The notes under the pieces are model-generated. The model ran no database searches. It saw only the letters and a list, made by a program, of their open reading frames with translations, and was not told where the DNA came from. From contig JAFYVD010000017.1 in NCBI GenBank assembly GCA_017558425.1, positions 1 through 16,693 on the forward strand: a stretch of DNA of 16,693 bases, written 5' to 3'. This document shows positions 7,606 through 15,516 of the stretch, one piece after another (position 1 is the first letter of the stretch; each line of letters opens with the position of its first letter). This DNA is from Clostridia bacterium (GTDB lineage: Bacteria > Bacillota_A > Clostridia > RUG12999). A program made the position numbers and the translations under genes.

Positions 7606-7633
7606 ATTATACCACTTCTTTTTTGTTTTTCAA
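7606..7633 (-). promoter_or_regulatory. Promoter of the rubrerythrin gene
   Basis: On the minus strand TTGAAA (7628-7633) and TATAAT (7606-7611) are 16 bases apart. The -10 box includes the TAA stop of the AraC-family gene, so the promoter is embedded in the end of that coding region. The start would be near 7600, giving a leader of about 30 nt that carries the AGGAGG site. Confidence 0.7.
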
Positions 7634-8431
7634 GATATTTTTTTCATTTCTCGGTCCACACCCGTATTTTTTCACATATGCTCTGTAAAAGGACGAATAA
7701 TTACTGAAGCCTGCCGTTTCAGATGCCTGAACTGCGCTGTCTCCGTTTTTCATCAAATCAGTCGCATATGTTAGTCTTTTGTCGGTTATATATTTATGCA
7801 CCGTAAGTCCAGTCGCACGGTTGAAGATCCTGCACAAATGATATTTTGATATGAAAAATCTTTTTTCAAGCTCATCAAGCGTTATTTCGTTTGTAAATCC
7901 CGTATTAATATATTTTATAATTTCTTTCAGCCTCGAATCGGTCTCGTCCGCCTGTGAATATGAACTTATATTGTTTATAATATATAGTACCTCCACCAGC
8001 ATAGCACGAACCACAGCGCTGTCCTTATCACGAAAGTTATCAGAATATTTTTTCAGCCGCATTATCGCATCAAAAAGACCGCTTGACCTGACGGTTTTTG
8101 CATCAATTTTGTGCCCCGCATTTCCGGCAGGATTTATAAATTCTTTTTCATATTCCTCACACCCGTTTTCCGAAAAAAAACCAGGCTTTACATTTATGAC
8201 TATTCTTCTGTAATTTTTCCTGGACGAATTATGATAAATCCTGTGCATCAGATTCTTGCGGATAATAATAATATCTCCCGGTTCAAGCGTGTATGTATTT
8301 TCTTCAACGATATACTTAGAATCCCCTTCAAGAAAGAGAAAAATCTCATAATCATCATGAATGTGAAGATGAAAATGTTCGTTTGACGGATGATAAATTT
8401 TGTCATCTCCCGTCCAGAAATTATATTTCAT
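7607..8431 (-). CDS. AraC-family transcriptional regulator with cupin sensor domain
   Basis: With ATG at 8431 the protein has 274 residues. The N-terminal half is a cupin-type ligand domain, seen in [17 protein letters not shown] and [20 protein letters not shown]. The last 100 residues contain the two AraC/XylS helix-turn-helix motifs, including [20 protein letters not shown] and the conserved [18 protein letters not shown]. Such proteins activate sugar-utilisation operons when they bind a small carbohydrate. The gene diverges from the uronate operon at 8564, with only 132 bp between starts, so that operon is its probable target. A GTG at 8438-8440 opens a longer frame but overlaps the GAGGTGG ribosome site, so the ATG is preferred. 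The ligand is not known; a uronic-acid derivative is inferred from the neighbours. Confidence 0.92.
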   Translation of the reverse strand: MKYNFWTGDDKIYHPSNEHFHLHIHDDYEIFLFLEGDSKYIVEENTYTLEPGDIIIIRKNLMHRIYHNSSRKNYRRIVINVKPGFFSENGCEEYEKEFINPAGNAGHKIDAKTVRSSGLFDAIMRLKKYSDNFRDKDSAVVRAMLVEVLYIINNISSYSQADETDSRLKEIIKYINTGFTNEITLDELEKRFFISKYHLCRIFNRATGLTVHKYITDKRLTYATDLMKNGDSAVQASETAGFSNYSSFYRAYVKKYGCGPRNEKNILKNKKEVV

Positions 8432-8449
8432 ATTATCCACCTCAGTTTG

Positions 8450-8478
8450 ATGATATCACAAAAAGGCAATTTTTGCAA
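8450..8478 (-). promoter_or_regulatory. Promoter of the AraC-family gene
   Basis: On the minus strand TTGCAA (8473-8478) and TATCAT (8450-8455) are 17 bases apart. The -35 box overlaps the first of the GCAATATTTTA repeats, so a regulator bound there would also affect its own gene. Confidence 0.6.
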
Positions 8479-8497
8479 TATTTTAGGCAATATTTTA
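8465..8497. promoter_or_regulatory. Tandem GCAATATTTTA repeats, candidate AraC-regulator binding site
   Basis: Two exact direct copies of GCAATATTTTA occur at 8475-8485 and 8487-8497, 12 bp apart, with a third partial copy GCAATTTTT at 8466-8474. They lie between the divergent starts and end just before the -35 position of the plus-strand promoter. Directly repeated half-sites next to -35 are common for AraC-type activators; binding here is inference. Confidence 0.45.
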
Positions 8498-8499
8498 TA

Positions 8500-8528
8500 T
8501 AGAATTTCTCAAAAATTTGTGCTATTAT
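8500..8528 (+). promoter_or_regulatory. Promoter of the uronate operon, weak -35
   Basis: TATTAT (8523-8528) is a fair -10 box. The hexamer 17 bases upstream, TAGAAT (8500-8505), matches TTGACA poorly. A good -10 with a poor -35 next to direct repeats suggests a promoter that needs an activator. Confidence 0.5.
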
Positions 8529-8563
8529 GTATTCAAACAATTAAATAAAGGAAGGTATTGGAT

Positions 8564-9418
8564 ATGGCATATCATAAAATAAGCGGTTTTTCTGACGAAA
8601 TCGCACCCGAAATAAACGCTCAGTTTGAAGGGCTCAACCGTCTGGGTATCAAATATTTTGAGCCTCGTTTTATTGACGGCAAAAACATTTCAAAATTCAG
8701 TGAAGAAGAGCTGAAAGCTCTCAAAGCGAAAATGGACAGTTACGGCATAAAGGCTTCTTCCATTGGTTCGCCTATAGGCAAGATAAATTTAACCGACGAT
8801 TTTGACGAACATTTTGAAGTTTTCAAAAACGTGGTTCGTGCAGCTGAAATTTTAGAATCAAAATACATCCGAATTTTCAGCTTTTATAACGAAGGCGGCG
8901 TTTGGGACGATTCTTCAAGAGCAATTGTTCTTGCTGAGTTAAGAAAATATATTGCTTATGCAAAAGAACATAATGTTGTTCTTCTTCACGAAAACGAAAG
9001 AGATATTTACGGCGATAACGCCGAAAGATGCCTCGACCTTATGAAAGAGCTTTACTGCGACAATTTCAAAGGCGTTTTCGACCCGGCAAACTTTGTGCTG
9101 AGCGGCGTTGATACAAAAGCGGCGTTTGATATGCTTCAGCCATACATTGAATATATGCACATAAAAGATGCTTCCTCAGACGGCAAAGTCCTGCCTTCGG
9201 GTATGGGCGAAGGCAATCTGGAATACATCCTGAAAAATCTGTTTGACGGCGGTTTTGACGGATATTTAAGCCTTGAACCTCATCTTGGCAACTTTGTAGG
9301 ACTTGCAAATCTTGAAACAGGCGATATTATGAAAGGTCTGCCCGAAGGCGGCGAAGGCACTTTCACACTTGCATACAATTCACTTAACAATATTTTGGGA
9401 GGAATTATCAATGAGTAA
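8564..9418 (+). CDS. Sugar phosphate isomerase/epimerase-like TIM-barrel protein
   Basis: With ATG at 8564 the protein has 284 residues and belongs to the xylose-isomerase-like TIM-barrel superfamily. Probable metal ligands are E143 (LLHENE), D173 (GVFDPANF), H199 (EYMHIKD) and E238 (LSLEPH), the usual E-D-H-E set. The superfamily includes isomerases, epimerases, dehydratases and elimination-type enzymes acting on keto-sugars. Here it is the first gene of the operon and overlaps the first Gfo/Idh/MocA gene by 8 nt, a pairing seen in glycoside-opening systems in which an oxidoreductase makes a 3-keto sugar and a TIM-barrel partner processes it. A TTG at 8558 opens a longer frame, but AAAGGAAGG (8547-8555) is better spaced to the ATG. 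The superfamily is sure; the reaction is not. Confidence 0.85.
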   Translation: MAYHKISGFSDEIAPEINAQFEGLNRLGIKYFEPRFIDGKNISKFSEEELKALKAKMDSYGIKASSIGSPIGKINLTDDFDEHFEVFKNVVRAAEILESKYIRIFSFYNEGGVWDDSSRAIVLAELRKYIAYAKEHNVVLLHENERDIYGDNAERCLDLMKELYCDNFKGVFDPANFVLSGVDTKAAFDMLQPYIEYMHIKDASSDGKVLPSGMGEGNLEYILKNLFDGGFDGYLSLEPHLGNFVGLANLETGDIMKGLPEGGEGTFTLAYNSLNNILGGIINE

Positions 9419-10580
9419 TGTAAAACTTGGCGTAATCGGTTATGGTAACATGGGTTCAGGGCACATCAGAAATGTGCGCGCCGGCAAAGTTCCCGGTATG
9501 GAAATTGCCGCAATCTGCGACATTTCCGAAGAAAAACGTGCAAAAGCGAAAAATGATTATCCCGACATCCCCGTATTTGCTACTGCTGAGGAAATGTACA
9601 AAAGCGGTGTCTGCGATTCTGTTATAATTGCCACATATCACTATTCTCACCCCGAGCTTGCTATGAAAGCATTTGAATATGGTCTTAACGTTATCACAGA
9701 AAAACCTGCGGGTGTTTATACAAAACAGGTTAAAGAAATGAACGAGGCGGCTGAAAAAACAGACAAAAAATTTGCAATTATGTATAATCAGCGTACCAAC
9801 CCCGTTTATCAGAAAGTTCGCCAGATGATTCAGCGCGGTGACCTTGGTCATATCAAAAGAATCACTTGGATTATCACTCTCTGGTACAGACCTCAGGCAT
9901 ATCACGACAGCAGCAGCTGGCGTTCAACCTGGAAGGACGAGGGCGGCGGTACTCTTATCAACCAGAATCCTCATCAGCTTGACCTGTGGCAGTGGATGTT
10001 CGGTATGCCCGACAAAATTTATGCCACAATGGGGTTTGGTAAATATTACAACATCGAGGTTGAAGACGAAGTTGTTGCCCTGATGGAATATAATAACGGT
10101 ACAATCGGTCAGTATATCACAACAACTGCGGAAATGCCCGGCACAAACCGACTTGAAGTTGCAGGCGATATGGGTAACCTTATTGTTGAAAACAATAAAA
10201 TCACTTTCAAACGCAACATTATGTCGGAACGTGAATTCAACAAAATCAACAAATCAGCTTTTGGCGGTCTTGAATGGTGGCCCTGCGAAGTTCCCACTCC
10301 CGCCCACGAAGGCGAACAGCACGTTGGTATTCTGAAAAACTTTGTGAATGCCGTTCAGAACGGTGCTGAGCTTATCGCAGGAGGCGAAGAAGGTATTAAC
10401 GGACTTACAATTTCCAACGCTATGCACCTCAGTGCCTGGACAGGCGAATGGGTTGATGTAACGAACTTCCCCGACGATAAATTCTATGACCTGCTTCAGG
10501 AACAGATTAAAAATTCCACATTCAAAAAAGAAGAAAACAAATCTGTTGTAACTAATTTCAACGATTCTTTTGCAAAATGA
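9411..10580 (+). CDS. Gfo/Idh/MocA-family oxidoreductase (first copy)
   Basis: This 389-residue protein has an N-terminal Rossmann fold with GYGNMG (10-15) for NAD(P) binding and ITEKPAG (EKP at 97-99). A C-terminal substrate domain holds EGGGTLINQNPHQLDLWQWM, where H188 and D191 are the probable catalytic or substrate residues. The family oxidises or reduces sugar and inositol hydroxyls. The start at 9411 is preferred because GGGAGG precedes it and because the 14-residue upstream extension lies inside the end of the previous gene, which it overlaps by 8 nt. It shares the GGGxLINQxxHxLDL block with the next gene but is about 70 residues longer, so the two are paralogues and not a recent duplication. 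The substrate is probably a uronic-acid glycoside or derivative (inference). Confidence 0.92.
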   Translation: MSNVKLGVIGYGNMGSGHIRNVRAGKVPGMEIAAICDISEEKRAKAKNDYPDIPVFATAEEMYKSGVCDSVIIATYHYSHPELAMKAFEYGLNVITEKPAGVYTKQVKEMNEAAEKTDKKFAIMYNQRTNPVYQKVRQMIQRGDLGHIKRITWIITLWYRPQAYHDSSSWRSTWKDEGGGTLINQNPHQLDLWQWMFGMPDKIYATMGFGKYYNIEVEDEVVALMEYNNGTIGQYITTTAEMPGTNRLEVAGDMGNLIVENNKITFKRNIMSEREFNKINKSAFGGLEWWPCEVPTPAHEGEQHVGILKNFVNAVQNGAELIAGGEEGINGLTISNAMHLSAWTGEWVDVTNFPDDKFYDLLQEQIKNSTFKKEENKSVVTNFNDSFAK

Positions 10581-11533
10581 AAAATGTATGTATAGTCGGC
10601 TTTGGTGCGATAGGTCCTGTTCACGCCAGGGCTCTTGAAAATGTTGAAAACGCTGCTTTTTATGCGGTTTGCGAGCCAAACCCCGAAAGAGCAGCAAAGG
10701 CAGGCGTTAAAATCTATGATGATTTTGACAAAATGCTTCAGGACGAAAATATTCACAGCGTGCACATCTGCACCCCTCATCATCTGCATTTTGAGATGAT
10801 TAAAAAAGCTCTTGCGGCAGTGAAAGAGGTTGTTTGTGAAAAACCCGTCACTATGACGGAATCGGAATTTTCTCAGCTTCTTGCCCTTGAAAATTCCGAA
10901 AAAGTCTGTGTAGTTTTGCAGAACAGACTGAACCCCTGCGTGGAGAAATTGAGAGAACTTTCGGGCAGTCTTGGCAGAATCATCACCGTCAAAGGGCTTC
11001 TCACCTGGCTCCGCTCGGCAGAATATTATAAAAAGGACGAGTGGCGCGGAAAATGGGCAACCGAAGGCGGCGGAGTGCTGATAAATCAGGCGGTTCACAC
11101 TCTTGACCTTATGGGATATGTCTGTGGCGATATAAAATCCGTAAAAGCGCAGATGTCCAATTTCTCACTCGACGAAATTGAGGTGGAAGACACCTTTTCC
11201 GCAAGGCTTTTATTTGACGGATTCCCCGGCATATTCTTTGCCACAAACGCTTACGGTTCAAGTTCCGCACCTCAGCTTGAGGTGGTTTTTGAAAAAGGGC
11301 TTGCACGTTACATTGATTCAAAGCTTTATATTAACGACGAGCTTGTGGCGGAAGATTCCAAACCCACAATCGGCAAAACCGTCTGGGGAACAGGTCACGC
11401 TCTGCTCTTGAAAAATTATTATGACTGTGGCGAGTTTTTCTCTCCCCACGATATCAAAAACACCATGCGCACCATGTTTTCGCTTTACGAAAGTGCAAAA
11501 AACGGCGGTGCAGAAATTGACATTAAGGAGTAA
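10577..11533 (+). CDS. Gfo/Idh/MocA-family oxidoreductase (second copy)
   Basis: A 318-residue protein of the same family, with GFGAIG (8-13) as dinucleotide motif, VCEKPVTM (EKP at 88-90) and EGGGVLINQAVHTLDLMG with H174 and D177. The start ATG overlaps the stop of the first copy in an ATGA junction, so the two are translationally coupled and probably made in equal amounts. It is shorter than its neighbour, which fits a different substrate or direction of reaction. The pair might oxidise and later re-reduce a sugar, or act on successive substrates; the sequence does not decide. The next gene, uxuA, follows after 6 nt. Confidence 0.92.
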   Translation: MKNVCIVGFGAIGPVHARALENVENAAFYAVCEPNPERAAKAGVKIYDDFDKMLQDENIHSVHICTPHHLHFEMIKKALAAVKEVVCEKPVTMTESEFSQLLALENSEKVCVVLQNRLNPCVEKLRELSGSLGRIITVKGLLTWLRSAEYYKKDEWRGKWATEGGGVLINQAVHTLDLMGYVCGDIKSVKAQMSNFSLDEIEVEDTFSARLLFDGFPGIFFATNAYGSSSAPQLEVVFEKGLARYIDSKLYINDELVAEDSKPTIGKTVWGTGHALLLKNYYDCGEFFSPHDIKNTMRTMFSLYESAKNGGAEIDIKE

Positions 11534-11539
11534 ACCAAT

Positions 11540-12577
11540 ATGAAAATGACCTTCAGATGGTATGGTCACGATGACCCTGTCACTCTTGAAAAAATTCGTC
11601 AGATTCCTTGTATGAAAGGGATTGTTTCGGCGATTTACGACATTCCTGTCGGACAGGCGTGGCCTCTTGAAAGAATTATGCAGCTGAAAAAAGACGTTGA
11701 AGCTGCAGGTCTTGAGCTTTCCGTTATTGAAAGTGTTCCCGTTCACGAAGATATAAAACTCGGTCGTGGCAACTATAAAAACTACATAGAAAATTACAAA
11801 GAAACAATCCGCAACCTCGGAAAAGCTGGCATAGATTGCATTTGCTACAACTTTATGCCTGTTTTCGATTGGACACGTTCCCGTCTTGACCAGCCTCTTG
11901 CGGACGGTTCAAACGCCCTTGTTTACTACAAGGAAGACGTTGACAAAATGGACCCCACAAAAATGACCCTTCCCGGTTGGGATGCGAGCTATTCTCCCGA
12001 TGAAATAAGCGGTCTTGTTGCTCAGTACAAAGAAATCGGCGAAGAAGGTCTGTGGAAAAATCTTGAATATTTTATAAAAGAAATTATTCCCGTTGCGGCT
12101 GAAAGCGGCGTTAATATGGCTATACATCCGGACGATCCGCCGTGGAGCATTTTCGGTATTCCGCGAATCATCACCACAGAGGAAAATATTGACCGTTTCC
12201 TTTCAATTGTTGATGATTCTCATCACGGACTCACTCTTTGCAGCGGCAGTCTCGGTTGTGCAAAATTCAATGATTACACAGCTATGGTAAAAAAATACGG
12301 AGCTATGGGCAGAATTCATTTTGCTCACGTCCGCAATATCAAAATCCTTGAAGACGGCTCTTTTGAAGAAAGCGGTCACCTGTCAGAATGTGGTTCGCTT
12401 GACGTGTTCGAAATTTTAAAAGCTTACCACGACACCGGTTTTAAAGGATATCTCCGTCCCGACCACGGCAGAATGATTTGGGGCGAAACAGGCAAACCCG
12501 GTTACGGACTTTACGACAGAGCGCTTGGTGCAATGTATATGGCAGGCATCTGGGAAGCTCTTGAAAAAGGAGAATAA
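11540..12577 (+). CDS. uxuA: D-mannonate dehydratase
   Basis: UxuA dehydrates D-mannonate to 2-keto-3-deoxy-D-gluconate in the cytoplasm and needs Mn(II) or a similar metal. The 345-residue sequence carries the family hallmarks [12 protein letters not shown] at the N-terminus, AIHPDDPPW (H196-W202), LCSGSLG (C234), HFAHVRN (H263) and LRPDHGR (D308, H309). It is slightly shorter than the enteric enzyme, in line with the compact Gram-positive form. AAGGAG (11525-11530) lies 9 nt before the ATG, inside the end of the previous gene. Together with the SDR gene at 13609 it makes up the fructuronate-to-KDG branch of glucuronate catabolism, which is the firmest clue to the operon's purpose. Confidence 0.96.
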   Translation: MKMTFRWYGHDDPVTLEKIRQIPCMKGIVSAIYDIPVGQAWPLERIMQLKKDVEAAGLELSVIESVPVHEDIKLGRGNYKNYIENYKETIRNLGKAGIDCICYNFMPVFDWTRSRLDQPLADGSNALVYYKEDVDKMDPTKMTLPGWDASYSPDEISGLVAQYKEIGEEGLWKNLEYFIKEIIPVAAESGVNMAIHPDDPPWSIFGIPRIITTEENIDRFLSIVDDSHHGLTLCSGSLGCAKFNDYTAMVKKYGAMGRIHFAHVRNIKILEDGSFEESGHLSECGSLDVFEILKAYHDTGFKGYLRPDHGRMIWGETGKPGYGLYDRALGAMYMAGIWEALEKGE

Positions 12578-12579
12578 AA

Positions 12580-13605
12580 ATGAAAAATTTACCGTCACCT
12601 GTCGGTATGACCCATGACGAAATCATAGATTTGCTCTCAAAAGAGGAATATGGCTATCTGCCCGATGCTCCCGACAGTATGTCGGTTGAGGTGGCTCAAA
12701 AGGATGAAACTTTCTTCCCCGGTGAAACGGTGCTATACAAGCTGAAATTCACCGTGAGCATTGGCGGCTCGGAATTTTCATTTCCGGTAAACTACAATCT
12801 TCCATTGTCGGATAAACCTGTTCCCTGCTTTGTTTTTATAAATTTCAGAGACCAGGTACCCGATAAATATCTTCCTTCCGAAGAAATTGCAGACCATGGA
12901 TATGCTGTTATGTCTTTTTGCTACACCGATGTAACTTCGGACGATGGCGATTTCACAAACGGACTTGCAGGTCTTTTCTTCCGCGACGGAACCCGCAGCG
13001 ACACAGACTGCGGAAAAATCGGTCTGTGGGCTTGGGCCGCAATGCGGGTTATGGACCACGCACTCACCCTTCCTGAACTTGACCACGGCAGAATCTCTGT
13101 TGTCGGCCATTCCCGACTTGGCAAAACCGCTCTTTGGGCAGGTGCGCTCGACCACAGATTTCACTGTGCATTTTCCAACGATTCGGGTTGCGGTGGTGCA
13201 GCCATCGCAAGAGAAAATACAGGTGAAACTATTTCGGTTATATGCAGAAATTTCCCTTACTGGTTCTGCAAAAATTACTCAAAATATGCATCTAACGAAG
13301 CCTCTATGCCTTTCGACCAGCATTTTCTGGTTGCGGCAAATGCACCTCACAGAGTATATGTTGCAAGTGCATCTGAGGATGCGTGGGCTTGTCCGCAAAA
13401 CGAATATCAAAGCTGTATAGAAGCAAACGGGTATTACGAAAACCTTGGGATTACAGGTTTCGTGACCGACAAAGCTGTCCCCGAAATCGGCGACAGGTTT
13501 CACGACGGTTATATCGGCTACCATTTGAGAAAAGGTCATCACCGTCTTTCCCGCCACGACTGGCAGGGATACATCGCATTTCTGGATAAATGTAAAGGAG
13601 AATAA
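12580..13605 (+). CDS. CE15-type glucuronoyl esterase, no signal peptide
   Basis: A 341-residue alpha/beta hydrolase. VVGHSRLGKTALWAGA places the nucleophile at S178 in the G-x-S-R-x-G-K motif typical of carbohydrate esterase family 15. Also present are SNDSGCGG (D201, at the position of the acid residue in fungal enzymes), FPYWFCKNYSKY, MPFDQHFL, VYVASASEDAW and H-x-R-x-G-x-H before DW (probable catalytic H321). CE15 enzymes cleave esters of (4-O-methyl)glucuronic acid, as in lignin-xylan links. Known members are mostly secreted, yet this protein begins MKNLPSPVGMTHDEIIDLL with no signal sequence, so it should act in the cytoplasm on an imported fragment. It is separated from uxuA by 2 nt and from the SDR gene by 3 nt. 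Family assignment rests on motif recognition. Confidence 0.8.
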   Translation: MKNLPSPVGMTHDEIIDLLSKEEYGYLPDAPDSMSVEVAQKDETFFPGETVLYKLKFTVSIGGSEFSFPVNYNLPLSDKPVPCFVFINFRDQVPDKYLPSEEIADHGYAVMSFCYTDVTSDDGDFTNGLAGLFFRDGTRSDTDCGKIGLWAWAAMRVMDHALTLPELDHGRISVVGHSRLGKTALWAGALDHRFHCAFSNDSGCGGAAIARENTGETISVICRNFPYWFCKNYSKYASNEASMPFDQHFLVAANAPHRVYVASASEDAWACPQNEYQSCIEANGYYENLGITGFVTDKAVPEIGDRFHDGYIGYHLRKGHHRLSRHDWQGYIAFLDKCKGE

Positions 13606-13608
13606 ACA

Positions 13609-14454
13609 ATGAGATTACCTTTTGAAATAGACCTTTCTGGCAAAGTTGTTGTTGTGACAGGCGCAGGCGGCGTGCTTTGCTCCATGTTCGCACAGGCACT
13701 TTCTAAAACAGGTGCAAAAATTGCTCTGCTCGATTTAAATGAAGAAGCGGCAAAAGGATTTGCCGACGAAATTGTAGCAGGCGGCGGAATTGCCAAGGCT
13801 TACGGCTGTAACGTACTTGACAAGCAGAGCCTCGAATCGGCTCACGAAAAAGTTCTTGCCGATCTGGGAAGCTGCGACATTTTAATCAACGGTGCAGGTG
13901 GCAACAACCCCCGCGCAACCACAGACAATGAATATTTTTCACCCGAGGATATGGGAAATATCAAAACATTTTTCGACCTCGACCAGTCGGGCGTGGAATT
14001 TGTGTTTAACTTAAACTTTATCGGAACACTTCTGCCCACTCAGGTTTTTGCAAAGGATATGCTTGAAAAAGATGATGCCAGCATCATTAATATTTCAAGT
14101 ATGAACGCCTTCACCCCCCTGACAAAAATCCCTGCGTACAGCGGTGCAAAAGCTGCAATTTCCAACTTCACTCAGTGGTTGGCTGTTCATTTTTCAAGAA
14201 CAAACATCCGTTGCAATGCCATTGCTCCCGGATTTTTCGTTACAAAACAGAACGAGAAACTTCTCTTTAACGAGGATGGTACTCCCACTGCCAGAACGGG
14301 CAAAATTTTAGGCAGTACGCCTATGAACCGTTTCGGCAAAGCAGAAGAATTAATCGGTACACTTCTCTATCTTGTATCCAAAGATGCATCAGGATTTGTA
14401 AACGGCGTTGTAATCCCCGTAGATGGTGGATTCTCCGCATACAGCGGCGTATAA
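13609..14454 (+). CDS. uxuB: SDR-type D-mannonate oxidoreductase (fructuronate reductase)
   Basis: A 281-residue short-chain dehydrogenase. VVVVTGAGGVLC (cofactor motif 17-24), INGAGG (94-97), NISSMNAF (S163/S164) and YSGAK (Y177, K181) give the catalytic set. The stretch MNAFTPLTKIPAY followed by FTQWLAVHF and NAIAPGFFVT is typical of the SDR-type fructuronate reductases of Firmicutes (YjmF/UxuB), which interconvert D-fructuronate and D-mannonate with NAD(P)H. The third glycine of the usual TGxxxGxG motif is a cysteine (C24), a mild oddity. It is the last gene before the terminator and supplies the substrate of UxuA. It is not related to the long-chain UxuB of enteric bacteria, so the symbol denotes function only. 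Confidence 0.88.
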   Translation: MRLPFEIDLSGKVVVVTGAGGVLCSMFAQALSKTGAKIALLDLNEEAAKGFADEIVAGGGIAKAYGCNVLDKQSLESAHEKVLADLGSCDILINGAGGNNPRATTDNEYFSPEDMGNIKTFFDLDQSGVEFVFNLNFIGTLLPTQVFAKDMLEKDDASIINISSMNAFTPLTKIPAYSGAKAAISNFTQWLAVHFSRTNIRCNAIAPGFFVTKQNEKLLFNEDGTPTARTGKILGSTPMNRFGKAEELIGTLLYLVSKDASGFVNGVVIPVDGGFSAYSGV

Positions 14455-14461
14455 AAAGCAC

Positions 14462-14490
14462 AAGCAGGATTTTAAAAATCCTGCTTTTTT
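14462..14490 (+). terminator. Rho-independent terminator of the uronate operon
   Basis: AGCAGGAT (14463-14470) and ATCCTGCT (14478-14485) form an 8-bp stem, extendable with the A/T bases of the loop, followed by six T residues. It lies 8 nt after the SDR stop codon and just before the next promoter. Confidence 0.9.
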
Positions 14491-14492
14491 CA

Positions 14493-14521
14493 TTGCATTC
14501 TGCAAACAAATGTGGTAAAAT
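14493..14521 (+). promoter_or_regulatory. Promoter of the second plus-strand operon
   Basis: TTGCAT (14493-14498) and TAAAAT (14516-14521) are separated by 17 bases. The -35 box is part of a small palindrome TTGCA-TTC-TGCAA (14493-14505) that could bind a regulator. Transcription would start near 14528, giving a short leader with GAGGAG 8 nt before the ATG at 14553. Confidence 0.75.
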
Positions 14522-14552
14522 TATTGTAAATTCAGATTGAGGAGACAAATTT

Positions 14553-15497
14553 ATGATTCAGACTGTAACCGGCAAAATTGAAAATAAGTCTTTGGGCAAA
14601 GCTCTTATACACGAGCATATCAGCTGTGCGTCTAATGACCTTATCAAAGCGTTCGGCAAAACCTGGCTGGACAGAGACAGCCTTGAGGACTATGCCTCCG
14701 ACACACTTTCTTTGCTGAAAGAAAAATATAATCTGGGGCTGTTTGTTGACGGAACACCCATCGACCTTGGCAGAGACGCCATTCTGCTTAAAAACACTTC
14801 TTTAAAATCGGGTATGCCAATTGTTGCATCTACAGGTTTTTATCTGTTCAAAACATTGGGAGTTCTCGGAACTGAAGAAAACGAGCTTGCCGATCTTTTA
14901 ATTTACGAATGCACGAAAGGTATGGAAGGCACCGATGTGAAACCGGGCATATTGAAATGCGCTACTGTATACTCCGGTTTAAACACCGAAACCTTAAGGA
15001 AACACGCCGCAGTCGGAATCACTCAAAAGGAAACCGGGTTGCCCGTTTATGTTCATTGCGAGCATAACGAAAACGTGGTTTTCGACCAGATTGATATTTT
15101 GAAAAAATATGGTGCCAATCCCGAAAAATTAGTAATCGGCCACACGGCACACCGTCCGTCAGCCGATTATCTTGAATCTGTTTTAAAAACCGGTTGCTAT
15201 ATTTCCATCGACCAATGTCATTGTTTCCCGGACAGGTTGACGGAAATTGCCGAATCAGTCCTTTCGCTTTGCAAAAAAGGCTATGGCGACAAAATACTCA
15301 TATCCGGTGACCTGTGTATTCACAACGATTTTGCCGCAAGAAAAACCAACGGCCTGCATCTTGATAAATTCGAGCAGGCAAAAAGATTCGGATATATGTT
15401 TGACAAACTTTACTGCGAATTTCTGGCTGTTGGCGGCAATCCTGCCGACTGGGAGAAAATGACCGAGCAAAATCCGTATCAGGTATTGGACGTATAA
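14553..15497 (+). CDS. Phosphotriesterase-family metal-dependent hydrolase, probable lactonase
   Basis: A 314-residue amidohydrolase-superfamily TIM barrel. Metal ligands can be placed at H20 and H22 (IHEHIS), bridging lysine K135 (GILKCA), H168 or H171 (VHCEHNE), H197 (VIGHTAH) and D253 (ISGDLC). FVDGTPIDLGRD is also typical of the family. Relatives hydrolyse phosphotriesters, but bacterial members next to sugar genes are often lactonases for sugar or sugar-phosphate lactones. In this context a lactone of an aldonic or uronic acid is the best guess; the sequence does not prove it. A good ribosome site GAGGAG precedes the ATG. It is the first gene of its own transcription unit, followed after 19 nt by a PHP-domain gene. 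Confidence 0.82.
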   Translation: MIQTVTGKIENKSLGKALIHEHISCASNDLIKAFGKTWLDRDSLEDYASDTLSLLKEKYNLGLFVDGTPIDLGRDAILLKNTSLKSGMPIVASTGFYLFKTLGVLGTEENELADLLIYECTKGMEGTDVKPGILKCATVYSGLNTETLRKHAAVGITQKETGLPVYVHCEHNENVVFDQIDILKKYGANPEKLVIGHTAHRPSADYLESVLKTGCYISIDQCHCFPDRLTEIAESVLSLCKKGYGDKILISGDLCIHNDFAARKTNGLHLDKFEQAKRFGYMFDKLYCEFLAVGGNPADWEKMTEQNPYQVLDV

Positions 15498-15516
15498 TCA
15501 GAAAAGAGGTAAAATT

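Noticed and set aside
8465..8497. CRISPR or mobile-element origin of the GCAATATTTTA repeats
   Set aside because: Only two full copies with no spacer pattern, and the position at divergent promoters fits regulator half-sites better.
10496..11098. Minus-strand open frame of 200 codons
   Set aside because: It lies opposite the two oxidoreductase genes, which have clear family motifs and ribosome sites; the antisense product has no recognisable domain and no ribosome site.
12944..13420. Plus-strand open frame of 158 codons inside the esterase gene
   Set aside because: It is an out-of-frame overlap of the CE15-type gene; only the main frame has family motifs.
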